Below, piece by piece: positions 6,432 through 12,287 of a stretch of 22,018 bases of DNA. Under the pieces are notes generated by a model. That model ran no database searches, was not told the origin of the DNA, and saw nothing but the letters and a program-made list of their open reading frames with translations. The DNA comes from a virus: positions 1-22,018 of the IMG/VR virus record IMGVR_UViG_3300044701_001244. The stretch is one strand, 5' to 3'. The position numbers and the translations under genes are program-made. Positions within the stretch are counted from its first letter, which is position 1. Each line of letters opens with the position of its first letter.

Positions 6432-8789
6432 TTAACAGAAAAAGTAGGTGGACGCATTGACCAGGTCGATGTCCAGGTCGCCCTTGATCAGGTCCGGTGG
6501 CAGCGTGGCTCCCACTTGATTAGCCCAATCCTGCAGCACGTTGCCTTTGTACATCTCAGCAAAGTGAAGCCGAATCATCCGACCCATTTCATCCATATCG
6601 CAGGACCGCCCCAGCGCACAGTCATGGATGACCGTGAACGGTTTGTCCCACTCTGAGAATGTAAAATGGAGCAGCGAGGCATCGGCGGAATGCACGAGGT
6701 TTGGTGCCGTGCAGGACTTGTGTTTGTCGACGTCCACAGGACCAGGTCCTTTGTAGACAGACGATTTGATCGCCCCTTGGCCCATCAGTTGTGTCTTGAT
6801 GCGCTCGACTTCTGGCTTGTTAGCCTCCTGTCGAACCACAAAACCTGATGGGGTTGTCCAGGTGATGTGTTCAGCGCCCTCTCGCGTGATGCGGGCGGCG
6901 CTCTCCTGGATCCAGTTCATCACTCGAACCGGTCCGTCAAACACCTCGGGCATCGCCTGGTCGTAGATCGCTTTGGTGATTGTGGACAAATCACCTGGAT
7001 CGTTCAGCGTGCAGCCGGCATCCCGCAGAGCCTCACGGATGTAGCCACGGGCACTGTGACGGGTCACTCCATAGGGTGTACACATCACGGTGCGCTTGGT
7101 CACCTTGCGGGTGATCCACTCGTGGTAGTTCGTGTCCAGATGCTTCTTTGCCTGCTCAGCCACCGTCTTGTAGCCATCCGCTGGTATCGGCGTGGGCGTG
7201 ACGTTGACCAGGGCGGCAGCTCGTGCATCCAAGGTCATTGCCGACAAATGCTGGAGGCCACTGCAGGTGGCATCGACGCCGACGGGTAAGCCTGAGGTCT
7301 GCTTTGTTTTTGCAATGCAGCACTCGTAGTACTCAAAGCAGCTCGCTAGAAAGCACCACGGCTCTTCAGCCTGGCGCCACTCTGAGATTGTATCGAGGGG
7401 ATTGCATGCAATTCTGGAGATCAGCTCCGTATTTGCACGGGCCCACTCCACTCGTTCCTGCATCGTGGCTTTGTCAAGACCAAACGTGGTCGCCACCTGA
7501 AAGGCCAGCCAATATTCATTGACTTCCCCTTCATCCGCAAAGTAGAACAGACTCTTGTCGAAATCTGTACCCTGCGGTGTGAGACAGGTATTGAGTGGAT
7601 AGATTCTCCCCCGGTAGTCGAAGCTCCAGCAAATCCAGAAGCGATCGACATCAACAAACTTCCTGGCGACATAGATGCATTCCATTGTCCTCCAGTTGTT
7701 TCGCTCCAGCTGTGCGTTCACATCCTCCAGCTTGCGTCGAGCCAGCTTGTACTCCTTGATTGCCTCTTCACTTGCGCCCTCGGCGGGCGGTGTGGGTGGT
7801 TCCCTGCGCTCCTCGCGCTTGAACTGTCCAACTGTGATGAAGTTCTCAAAGCAATACTCCGCCACCTCGAACACCTTCCCGTTGATTCGGTAGGCTTGTT
7901 TCTGGAGATTGTTGAGCATCTGGATGGGCAGGTCCCCCTGCCGTAATGTCGACCCTGTGTGGGTTCGCACCATCTTGAACTTGCGCTCACTAGCTGTGAG
8001 ATACCCGCCTGGGTGATCATTAGACCAATCGACAGGTTCACACAACATCGGCCATGTACAGGAGGCCAGCTCCATGGCGCGTTCCATGATGCGCTCTTTG
8101 AGATGCATGAACTCCTTGGAGAACCGCACCATGAGCACTCGGTTTTTGTAGCCAGTCCCCGTCAGATCAGTGGAGATCCAGCCTGTCCGCCGCTGCAGGC
8201 AATCAAGCAGCCATGCACCAATACGTGTGGAGATGGTGGGGCTCCAGGTCTGCCATTCAATCCCTTCACGGTTAAAGCGCAGCTTGTACACCGTTGCCTT
8301 CTGGCGGGTGCCGGTTGAGGCATGGAAGCCACGGGTCACGGCTCTAAATAGCTCGGGGTCCTGGCTCTTGTAGTGCTGCAGCCGCAGCTCGGTTTGAACG
8401 GCGCGGCCGATTGCCCCGGTCAGGTTGGTGTAGGTCATCAGCGGCTTGCCGGTCATCTTGGTGACCTGACCGCCAGCCATCCCCAGGGTGTCCAGACAGG
8501 TCTTCATGGCCAGTAGAGCCAGCACCTTGGCGTCCGCGCTGCCGATCCGTTCGGCAATCAAGCGGTAGTCCTGGCCGGCAATGCCATTGGAGATGCGGCC
8601 GAGGCGTTGGCCGATCAGCTCCGCAACACCCCCCAGGTGGGCCTCTAGGGCCTTCTTGCCATAGATCGTGGCTGAGGCATAGGCCCGAGCTTCGGCCTGA
8701 CGGGTGCGGCTCTGGAGGCGGCTCTGGCCCTCTTGGTCCATTGCCAGTTCCATTGCCAGCTGACGTGCTATGCGATCAGCATCTTGCAT
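6432..8789 (-). CDS. Single-subunit RNA polymerase, T7-like
   Basis: 785 residues versus 883 in T7; cyanopodovirus enzymes are likewise shorter. Catalytic elements: FDYRGRIYP (about 390-398, first catalytic Asp), PVGVDATCSGLQHLSAM (about 502-518), RKVTKRTVMCTPYGVT (about 561-576, with the O-helix Lys/Arg and Tyr573), LVHSADASLLH (about 698-708) and VIHDCALG (about 720-727, second catalytic Asp). T7 has HDS where this has HDC. The C-terminus ends STYFFC rather than the T7 FAFA. It transcribes the middle and late phage genes; its promoters here are unknown, though the 25-base repeats at 10867 and 11989 are candidates. A 50-residue ORF ends 9 bases upstream. Confidence 0.97.
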   Translation of the reverse strand: MQDADRIARQLAMELAMDQEGQSRLQSRTRQAEARAYASATIYGKKALEAHLGGVAELIGQRLGRISNGIAGQDYRLIAERIGSADAKVLALLAMKTCLDTLGMAGGQVTKMTGKPLMTYTNLTGAIGRAVQTELRLQHYKSQDPELFRAVTRGFHASTGTRQKATVYKLRFNREGIEWQTWSPTISTRIGAWLLDCLQRRTGWISTDLTGTGYKNRVLMVRFSKEFMHLKERIMERAMELASCTWPMLCEPVDWSNDHPGGYLTASERKFKMVRTHTGSTLRQGDLPIQMLNNLQKQAYRINGKVFEVAEYCFENFITVGQFKREERREPPTPPAEGASEEAIKEYKLARRKLEDVNAQLERNNWRTMECIYVARKFVDVDRFWICWSFDYRGRIYPLNTCLTPQGTDFDKSLFYFADEGEVNEYWLAFQVATTFGLDKATMQERVEWARANTELISRIACNPLDTISEWRQAEEPWCFLASCFEYYECCIAKTKQTSGLPVGVDATCSGLQHLSAMTLDARAAALVNVTPTPIPADGYKTVAEQAKKHLDTNYHEWITRKVTKRTVMCTPYGVTRHSARGYIREALRDAGCTLNDPGDLSTITKAIYDQAMPEVFDGPVRVMNWIQESAARITREGAEHITWTTPSGFVVRQEANKPEVERIKTQLMGQGAIKSSVYKGPGPVDVDKHKSCTAPNLVHSADASLLHFTFSEWDKPFTVIHDCALGRSCDMDEMGRMIRLHFAEMYKGNVLQDWANQVGATLPPDLIKGDLDIDLVNASTYFFC

Positions 8790-8798
8790 GTGTGTAAT

Positions 8799-8951
8799 TC
8801 AGAGGTCAAATTCAACCAGGTGCCGGAGGATCCGGTGGTACTCGTCGCTGAACTGGTCGTCGTCCACCAGCTCGATATCCCCGTAGGCCAGCAGTCGGCA
8901 GTAGGCCTCGGGGTCCAAAGCGTCGATGTCTTCTTGACTCAGATACGTCAT
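8799..8951 (-). CDS. 50-residue acidic hypothetical protein upstream of RNA polymerase
   Basis: From the ATG at 8951 the frame reads MTYLSQEDIDALDPEAYCRL and ends LRHLVEFDL, with a TGA 9 bases before the RNA polymerase ATG. The protein is very acidic (DDDQFSDEYH in the middle), helical, with one cysteine. The spacing and orientation suggest it is the first gene of the RNA polymerase transcript and could couple to it. There is no clear Shine-Dalgarno. I do not recognise a family. An acidic DNA-mimic or polymerase modulator is conceivable but purely speculative. Confidence 0.6.
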   Translation of the reverse strand: MTYLSQEDIDALDPEAYCRLLAYGDIELVDDDQFSDEYHRILRHLVEFDL

Positions 8952-8995
8952 TAGATTCGGTGTTTAGTAACTTGCACACGTGAAACCGAGTAGGC

Positions 8996-9024
8996 AAAAG
9001 GAAGGCCGGGCGTTTAACCCGGCC
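8996..9024 (-). terminator. Rho-independent terminator between attP and RNA polymerase block
   Basis: On the minus strand a perfect 7-bp GC-rich stem (GGCCGGG/CCCGGCC, 7-base loop) at 9024-9004 is followed by TTCCTTTT. It should end transcripts arriving from the integrase, separating the lysogeny-type module from the replication module. An adjacent perfect inverted repeat ATTGCA-CACA-TGCAAT lies at 9026-9041. Confidence 0.7.
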
Positions 9025-9025
9025 A

Positions 9026-9041
9026 ATTGCACACATGCAAT
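9026..9041. repeat. Small inverted repeat beside attP
   Basis: ATTGCA and TGCAAT flank CACA, a perfect 6-bp inverted repeat 12 bases from the tRNA-identical core. It could be an integrase arm or accessory-factor site, or simply extend the terminator structure next to it. Function is inferred from position only. Confidence 0.3.
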
Positions 9042-9053
9042 GTGGATTCCTAT

Positions 9054-9094
9054 GTACCTGAAACTAGCGCGTCTACCAATTCCGCCACATCCGC
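9054..9094 (-). other. attP: attP core: 41 bases of a tRNA-Leu(CAG) gene 5' half
   Basis: Read on the minus strand from 9094 to 9054, the sequence is a tRNA-Leu from position 1 through the acceptor 5' strand GCGGATG, the whole D-arm with AATTGGTAGACGC, the anticodon stem CTAGT and loop TTCAGGT (anticodon CAG), ending two bases into the 3' side of the anticodon stem, where it diverges. The variable and T arms and acceptor 3' strand are absent, so this is not a functional tRNA gene. It lies 84 bases downstream of the integrase stop. From memory, P-SSP7 carries a 42-bp match to a host tRNA-Leu next to its integrase. Very probably the phage attachment site. Confidence 0.85.
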
Positions 9095-9148
9095 AGGGCG
9101 TTCTGGGTTGCTCCCCAGTGATGGTGAACGTAGCAGATCGGGCTCCAA

Positions 9149-9167
9149 GGGGCCGTTTTCGGCACCC
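9149..9167 (-). terminator. GC-rich hairpin after the integrase gene
   Basis: A stem GGG-GCCG / CGGC-CCC with a TTTT/AAAA loop and one bulged base lies 11 bases past the integrase stop. It lacks a downstream T-tract on the minus strand, so it may be an RNA-stability or processing hairpin rather than a true terminator. Confidence 0.35.
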
Positions 9168-9178
9168 ATTAGTCGCGT

Positions 9179-10042
9179 CTAGATCGCCGCAATGGCGGTT
9201 CTAAGCGCACTGTCGGTGGCCTTCACGTAGCGGAGAGAGGTCTCCACTTGGCGGTGTCCCATCAGCGCCATGATCTGCCGAGGATGCGCGACCTCGCCCA
9301 CCCAGGTCCCGAAGCTGTGCCTCAGGCTGTGCCAGACGTGGTCGTCCGTGATCTTGCAGTAGTCACGAACCTTCTTAAAGCTGCCGTATAGCTGGTCCTT
9401 ATTGGTCCAGTCACAACCAAACACCAATGCTGATGGCATGGACGCTTCAGTGCGGCGTCTCAAGATGGGACTAATCCGTTCATGGATGGGAACAGCCCGC
9501 ACATTTTTACCTTTTGTAATACGGCCCGGCTTGCCGCCAAACCACACGTTGCCGTTGCCCCAATCCACGTCCTCCACCCGCAGCTTGAGCAGCTCCGCTT
9601 GGCGGGCGCCGGTGTAGGCTGCAAACAGGAGGGCATCGGCTAGGTCCTGTCGATCGAAGACGTCGACTGCCGCAAAGGCCATGCTCTCCACCTGTTCCTT
9701 GCTGAACCAGGTCAGGCGGTGCTCGCCTTCCTTGAGCCGATCAAACGCCGGCACGGTCACCGTCGTCAGCTCCGCTTTGTGACACATCCGCAGCACCGTG
9801 GTGCCAGCTGAGGTCACCCGGTTGACGGTGCTCGTGCTCCATTCGGGGTGTTCATCCTGGAGCTGGGCAATCATCTGGATCCACCAGGCCGGCTTGGCCA
9901 TGCGGGCCAGGGGCATCGAGCGACCGCAGAAGGCCGTGATGTGACCTGCATTGATCTGGTTGGTGCGGGCGCTGTTCAGGCGCCGCCAGTGGTTCTTCCA
10001 GACCCAGTCGAGGGCTTCCCCCCAGGTCTTGACCGATTCCAT
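9179..10042 (-). CDS. int: Tyrosine recombinase (site-specific integrase)
   Basis: 287 residues with a full catalytic set: Arg in YTGARQAELLKLR (R147), HSLRHSFG (H238, R241), the third-box MGHR (H263) and the nucleophile in SLRYVK (Y272). The N-terminal ~100 residues are the helical core/arm-binding domain. It begins 3 bases after the stop of the winged-helix gene and uses the Shine-Dalgarno TTGGAGGC located in that gene's last codons, so the two are coupled. With the adjacent tRNA-Leu attP it should insert the phage genome into the host tRNA-Leu gene. Active-site residues are intact, so loss of function is not indicated; whether cyanopodoviruses actually lysogenise remains poorly documented. 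Confidence 0.95.
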   Translation of the reverse strand: MESVKTWGEALDWVWKNHWRRLNSARTNQINAGHITAFCGRSMPLARMAKPAWWIQMIAQLQDEHPEWSTSTVNRVTSAGTTVLRMCHKAELTTVTVPAFDRLKEGEHRLTWFSKEQVESMAFAAVDVFDRQDLADALLFAAYTGARQAELLKLRVEDVDWGNGNVWFGGKPGRITKGKNVRAVPIHERISPILRRRTEASMPSALVFGCDWTNKDQLYGSFKKVRDYCKITDDHVWHSLRHSFGTWVGEVAHPRQIMALMGHRQVETSLRYVKATDSALRTAIAAI

Positions 10043-10045
10043 TGC

Positions 10046-10384
10046 TTAAGCCTCCAATTGAGATGACAGTAAGAACGCCAAGCGTTCACCCTTTGGCGTC
10101 ATAAAAACCCGGCAACGTTTATAGTCGGCCGGGTCCTGATCACGTCGGATGAGCTTGAGTCCAGGGTTGCCGTGACGATCGACATCCCCCAGCTTGGCGA
10201 GCACACGCGAGATTGATGCTTCTGAATTACCCGTGACCTTGATTAAGGTCTGCTGTAAGCAGCCATCGTGAAGGGCAATATACAGAAAGACAATCAAGAA
10301 ATGTAGTTGCAGCTCTTGATCACCCGCCGCTCGAAACACCTCAAGCGCACTCAGCATCTGTTGCAGGTTTGATTTGTTGTCCAT
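10046..10384 (-). CDS. Winged-helix (MarR-like) transcriptional regulator
   Basis: 112 residues. Helices around LQQMLSALEVFRAAGDQELQ and HFLIVFLYIALHDG lead to a helix-turn-helix LQQTLIKVTGNSEASISRVLAKLG (about 50-73), then a basic wing (LKLIRRDQDPADYKRCRVFMT) and a terminal helix PKGERLAFLLSSQLE. This is the layout of a MarR/PadR-type wHTH. It starts with GGAGACGACT before ATG and is translationally linked to the integrase. By position it is the best candidate for a regulator of integration or early transcription, but the target operator is unknown. The two large HTH-flanking helices suggest dimerisation. Confidence 0.75.
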   Translation of the reverse strand: MDNKSNLQQMLSALEVFRAAGDQELQLHFLIVFLYIALHDGCLQQTLIKVTGNSEASISRVLAKLGDVDRHGNPGLKLIRRDQDPADYKRCRVFMTPKGERLAFLLSSQLEA

Positions 10385-10414
10385 AGTCGTCTCCGCTTCC
10401 GCTAGTGTAAGGGA

Positions 10415-10678
10415 TCACGGACACTCCTGGAATACCGCTCGCGCTGCCTCCAGATAGGCATCCTCCTCGCTAGCTTTCAGTAGCCCCTTGGCCAGAAGCT
10501 TGGTGGTGACTCGGTCAAGCTCCGTGGCCAGCACCTGGGCGGATTGCCCCTGGCGGCTTAAGGAACAGACCACTTCTCCAGCGATAATGCCTCCCAGTTC
10601 AGCATAATTGGGCTGGGCTGCAGCAGGCTGGATCAGGAGCAGGGTGCTCAGGACAATGGCAGGCTTAGCAAAGACCAT
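10415..10678 (-). CDS. Predicted exported small protein with signal peptide
   Basis: 87 residues. The N-terminus MVFAKPAIVLSTLLLIQPAA followed by AQ is a classical Sec signal peptide with an AxA-type cleavage site near residue 21, giving a mature acidic helical protein of about 66 residues with two cysteines (one in VVCSLS, one in FQECP) that could form a disulfide in the periplasm. The leader before the ATG is a run of CACC/ACC triplets with no Shine-Dalgarno, unlike its neighbours. I do not recognise the family. An early exported protein could act in the host envelope, for instance in superinfection exclusion; this is inference from localisation only. Confidence 0.65.
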   Translation of the reverse strand: MVFAKPAIVLSTLLLIQPAAAQPNYAELGGIIAGEVVCSLSRQGQSAQVLATELDRVTTKLLAKGLLKASEEDAYLEAARAVFQECP

Positions 10679-10726
10679 GGTGGTGGTGGTGCGGTGGTGA
10701 ACGGATCAGCATTAATGCCTAGACAA

Positions 10727-10864
10727 TTAACGGCCCTGGCCTCGATAGGCTTTGCGTCCTTTACGAGGAAGACTACAGCGGCCGCAGCCTTGGTGTGTCA
10801 ACTTAGGCGGCCCTGGTTGGAATTCAATTCGGGCTGCTTTGGTGGGTGAGGCTTTCTTTTTCAA
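10727..10864 (-). CDS. 45-residue basic protein ending RGQGR, TTG start
   Basis: The frame opens at a TTG at 10864 (KKKASPTKAARIEFQPGPPK, then HQGCGRCSLPRKGRKAYRG) and ends QGR just before TAA. No ATG is in frame nearby. I recall many short basic proteins of marine Synechococcus, Prochlorococcus and their phages that share the pattern PGPPKLT-x-QG ... YRGQGR at the C-terminus; their function is unknown. The start sits 2 bases after the 25-base repeat, and the terminator of the preceding gene lies just upstream of that, so it is probably the first gene on its own transcript. Two cysteines in CGRC could bind metal. Confidence rests on the recognisable C-terminus. Confidence 0.65.
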   Translation of the reverse strand: MKKKASPTKAARIEFQPGPPKLTHQGCGRCSLPRKGRKAYRGQGR

Positions 10865-10866
10865 GG

Positions 10867-10891
10867 TAAACGCGACGATTAGTGATGGTGA
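10867..10891 (-). promoter_or_regulatory. 25-base repeat, copy 1: candidate phage promoter
   Basis: On the minus strand this runs TCACCATCACTAAT, then C, then GTCGCGTTTA. It is 24/25 identical to the copy at 11989-12013. It lies between a terminator-like hairpin (10924-10900) and the TTG start of the RGQGR gene, the usual place of a phage promoter. The sequence does not resemble the T7 consensus or a sigma-70 promoter. Confidence 0.5.
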
Positions 10892-10899
10892 AAGCGCAT

Positions 10900-10924
10900 A
10901 AAAAGGAGGGCCTTTCAGCCCTCC
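10900..10924 (-). terminator. Rho-independent terminator
   Basis: Minus-strand stem GGAGGGC/GCCCTCC, perfect 7 bp with a 6-base loop, followed by TTTTTAT. The stop codon of the 52-residue gene lies inside the hairpin loop, so the gene and its terminator are fused. Confidence 0.85.
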
Positions 10925-11073
10925 GGATGAAACTCAATCTCCCAGAGAAAACATTCCTCTAAATAATCGGCAAGCTTGGCAAGGGCCTTGTTCTCATGGT
11001 GTAATTTATGCCTGCTATACCACTCTAAACGCTCTAGTGTTGTGGCATTCTCAGGATATCGTTCTGCCATCAT
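10915..11073 (-). CDS. 52-residue hypothetical protein
   Basis: Starts with two ATGs (MMAERYPENATTLERLEWYS) and continues as an acidic/aromatic helical protein ending FLWEIEFHPEG. The first ATG at 11073 lies 1 base after the stop of the 64-residue gene (TAGTATG). Its TGA is in the loop of the terminator. Pattern RLEWYSRHKLHHENKALAKL suggests an amphipathic helix. I do not recognise the family. Position and termination structure support a real gene, the last of a small operon running from 11989. Confidence 0.65.
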   Translation of the reverse strand: MMAERYPENATTLERLEWYSRHKLHHENKALAKLADYLEECFLWEIEFHPEG

Positions 11074-11074
11074 A

Positions 11075-11269
11075 CTACCAATCTTCCTTCAAATAAACGT
11101 TGGTAACCCTGTAGAAGTGAGGCAACAATTCAATGCCTTGCTGCCATGCGTGCTCTTTATCTTTCGCCCAGAAATCCCAGTAACCTGGGAGACCGTTGAC
11201 GTCTGTATAGCTCACACGATAGAGAGAATGGTGGCAGTGTTTAACCGGACAATTAGCCACAGCTTTCAT
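11075..11269 (-). CDS. 64-residue protein, member of a small early paralogue family
   Basis: The body reads as two beta strands, a helix and a strand: SLYRVSYTDVNG, YWDFWAKDKEHAWQQGIELL, then FYRVTNVYLKED. The same strand, turn, AxDxxxAW helix and final strand appear in the proteins at 13336-13494, 13567-13737 and, more diverged, 11801-11989, so these look like duplicated genes. The Shine-Dalgarno GGAGGAGG is 2 bases before the ATG, which overlaps the upstream stop (ATGA). Function unknown; small early phage proteins often bind host enzymes. The two N-terminal cysteines (NCPVKHCHH) are unique to this copy and could bind metal. Confidence 0.7.
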   Translation of the reverse strand: MKAVANCPVKHCHHSLYRVSYTDVNGLPGYWDFWAKDKEHAWQQGIELLPHFYRVTNVYLKEDW

Positions 11270-11466
11270 GCCTCCTCCAAATTAACCAACGATTCGATCA
11301 GGTCGATCAGTAAGTCACGCACCAAGACGGCACGCTCAAGATTCTTATCAAGATATCCGTATAAATCAGAATCACTGGCAACATGATTCAGTTCGTCCAC
11401 AAGCGTGTGGATGTGGGATGACTGAGCCCGAGTAATGACCCCGAGCTCATGTACAACATCAATCAT
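11266..11466 (-). CDS. 66-residue helical hypothetical protein
   Basis: From ATG 11466: MIDVVHELGVITRAQSSHIH, then DELNHVASDSDLYGYLDKNLERAVLVRD and a C-terminal DLIESLVNLEEA. It is almost wholly helical and acidic. A GTG at 11511 could extend it by 15 residues, but that extension (FLTCYSLSHPIP) has low family-like character, so the ATG is preferred. The stop overlaps the next start (ATGA) and the last codons double as a strong Shine-Dalgarno for that gene. No family recognised; the heptad-like spacing of Leu/Val suggests a coiled coil or helical bundle. Confidence 0.6.
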   Translation of the reverse strand: MIDVVHELGVITRAQSSHIHTLVDELNHVASDSDLYGYLDKNLERAVLVRDLLIDLIESLVNLEEA

Positions 11467-11534
11467 CTTAGGGATAGGGTGCGATAATGAATAGCAAGTT
11501 AAAAAAGCCACCTAAAGATGACAGTACACATGTA

Positions 11535-11717
11535 TTATTTTGTAACGACTAGATTTTCTTCAGTCTTGGCTGCAGAGTGCTGCACCCACCGACCCTCCAG
11601 ACTGCTCCAGACGATCTCTCGAGGGGCGGGCGGATGGAGTTTACTAATCACAGCCCGCGATTCTGCAGCCAATTCATCCAGCAGACGGGCACGATCGGTA
11701 TCAGCGTTGTAGCGCAT
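11535..11717 (-). CDS. 60-residue hypothetical protein
   Basis: Starts MRYNADTDRARLLDELAAES and contains SKLHPPAPREIVWSSLEGRW before a basic tail. A Shine-Dalgarno GGAGAAAA precedes the ATG at 11717, and its start overlaps the end of the 39-residue gene by 17 bases. The N-terminal half is helical, the C-terminal half is Pro/Trp-rich and possibly folded against it. No family recognised. Confidence is moderate and comes from the ribosome-binding site and gene packing. Confidence 0.5.
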   Translation of the reverse strand: MRYNADTDRARLLDELAAESRAVISKLHPPAPREIVWSSLEGRWVQHSAAKTEENLVVTK

Positions 11718-11820
11718 TGGATTTTCTCCAGAATGGACGTGGAATGGAACGAATAAAACCGAATACTAAAAATGAAGCGAAGTAGAGCGGATTGGTAGCT
11801 CTATGTAATGACTTGATCAT
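11701..11820 (-). CDS. 39-residue possible membrane peptide
   Basis: From ATG 11820: MIKSLHRATNPLYFASFLVF, then GFIRSIPRPFWRKSNALQR. A hydrophobic stretch (LYFASFLVFGFI) flanked by basic residues could span or lie in the membrane. The ATG overlaps the last 20 bases of the upstream gene and the stop overlaps the next gene, in keeping with the local tight packing. With no family match and a short length, this is a tentative call. Confidence 0.35.
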   Translation of the reverse strand: MIKSLHRATNPLYFASFLVFGFIRSIPRPFWRKSNALQR

Positions 11821-11989
11821 CTTTGATGTGATCAACATAAAGAACCTGTTCATGCCTAGCACACATTGACTTAGCACGTTGCCAAGCCAATCGACTATTA
11901 GGTGCATGAACAATATGTGAGCCTGTAATTCTCAGGCCCCCACGATTCATGCGAAAGCCAAACGTTACAGCAAATCTAGAATCCTCCAT
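11801..11989 (-). CDS. 62-residue protein, diverged member of the small paralogue family
   Basis: Starts at the ATG at 11989, directly after the 25-base repeat: MEDSRFAVTFGFRMNRGGLR, then SHIVHAPNSRLAWQRAKSMC and a final strand VLYVDHIKDDQVIT. The FRMNRGGLRITGSHIVHA / LAWQRAK / VLYVDHI layout matches strand-strand-helix-strand in the 64-, 52- and 56-residue proteins. The frame is open further upstream to 12169, but those codons run through the hairpins and the repeat, so the short start is preferred. It begins a run of five small genes ending in the terminator at 10924-10900. Confidence 0.65.
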   Translation of the reverse strand: MEDSRFAVTFGFRMNRGGLRITGSHIVHAPNSRLAWQRAKSMCARHEQVLYVDHIKDDQVIT

Positions 11990-12013
11990 AAACGCGACAA
12001 TTAGTGATGGTGA
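11989..12013 (-). promoter_or_regulatory. 25-base repeat, copy 2: candidate phage promoter
   Basis: Differs from copy 1 at one base (T instead of C between TCACCATCACTAAT and GTCGCGTTTA). The last base is the A of the downstream ATG's start codon, so a transcript starting inside it would be nearly leaderless. A 7-bp hairpin lies 3 bases upstream, the same hairpin-then-repeat-then-gene order as at 10867. Confidence 0.5.
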
Positions 12014-12016
12014 TTT

Positions 12017-12037
12017 GGCCACAGTAGTGTTGTGGCC
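12017..12037 (-). other. Perfect 7-bp hairpin upstream of repeat copy 2
   Basis: GGCCACA/TGTGGCC with a 7-base loop. No T-tract follows on the minus strand, so it is more likely an RNA-processing or stability hairpin than an intrinsic terminator. It sits between the tRNA-arm-like element at 12041 and the 25-base repeat. Confidence 0.5.
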
Positions 12038-12040
12038 AGA

Positions 12041-12086
12041 GGGTGCAAAGGGATTCGATCCCCAGCAATCGCGCATTATTGCACCC
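12041..12086. other. 46-base structured element with tRNA-like outer stem
   Basis: An outer 8-bp stem GGGTGCAA/TTGCACCC encloses the small hairpin GGGAT-TCG-ATCCC (12050-12062). Read on the minus strand, the layout of a 7-bp acceptor-like helix closed on a GGG-ATCGAAT-CCC arm recalls the acceptor plus T-arm half of a tRNA, but D and anticodon arms are missing. A related element with the same GGGAT-x-CG-ATCCC hairpin is at 12953-12997. It occupies the gap between the ribbon-helix-helix gene and the 62-residue gene. Confidence 0.45.
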
Positions 12087-12098
12087 CGTTGGTTTACA

Positions 12099-12242
12099 CT
12101 AATGGGGCTGAGAATCAATAACCTTCTCGACAAGATGAGCGACAAGATTACTAAGACTGCGACCTTCATTCAGTGAGCGTTCAACCAACCTCTGATAGGT
12201 GTGATGATTAATTGTGAAGGTAATTCGTTGAGGCTTACGCAT
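12099..12242 (-). CDS. Ribbon-helix-helix (CopG-type) DNA-binding protein
   Basis: 47 residues from ATG 12242 to TAG: MRKPQRITFTINHHTYQRLV, ERSLNEGRSLSNLVAHLVEK, then VIDSQPH. The alternating strand RITFTI, helix YQRLVERSLNEG and helix SLSNLVAHLVEKVID are a textbook ribbon-helix-helix fold, with R/T/T side chains of the strand facing DNA and the G-R-S-x-S-x-L turn of CopG/Arc-like proteins. It should act as a dimer on an operator, possibly the inverted repeats close by. It and the winged-helix protein are the two regulator candidates of the early region. A good candidate for autoregulation or control of host/phage early promoters. Confidence 0.8.
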   Translation of the reverse strand: MRKPQRITFTINHHTYQRLVERSLNEGRSLSNLVAHLVEKVIDSQPH

Positions 12243-12287
12243 TAAATAGCGTGCCCGAAGTGTAGTGGCTTCCATTGCTGTAATTGA

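Noticed and set aside
7959-8318. Long plus-strand open frames antisense to RNA polymerase and other genes
   Set aside because: Shadows of GC-rich minus-strand coding frames; no recognisable domains or start signals.
9054-9094. A complete phage tRNA-Leu gene
   Set aside because: Only positions 1 to about 41 are present; the 3' half is missing, so it is an attachment site.
9118-9131. A third copy of the 25-base repeat (TCACCATCACT on minus)
   Set aside because: Only 11 bases match, which is expected by chance in 22 kb; the rest differs.
12041-12086. A tRNA gene
   Set aside because: Acceptor-like stem and T-arm-like hairpin occur, but there is no D-arm, anticodon arm or room for them (46 bases).
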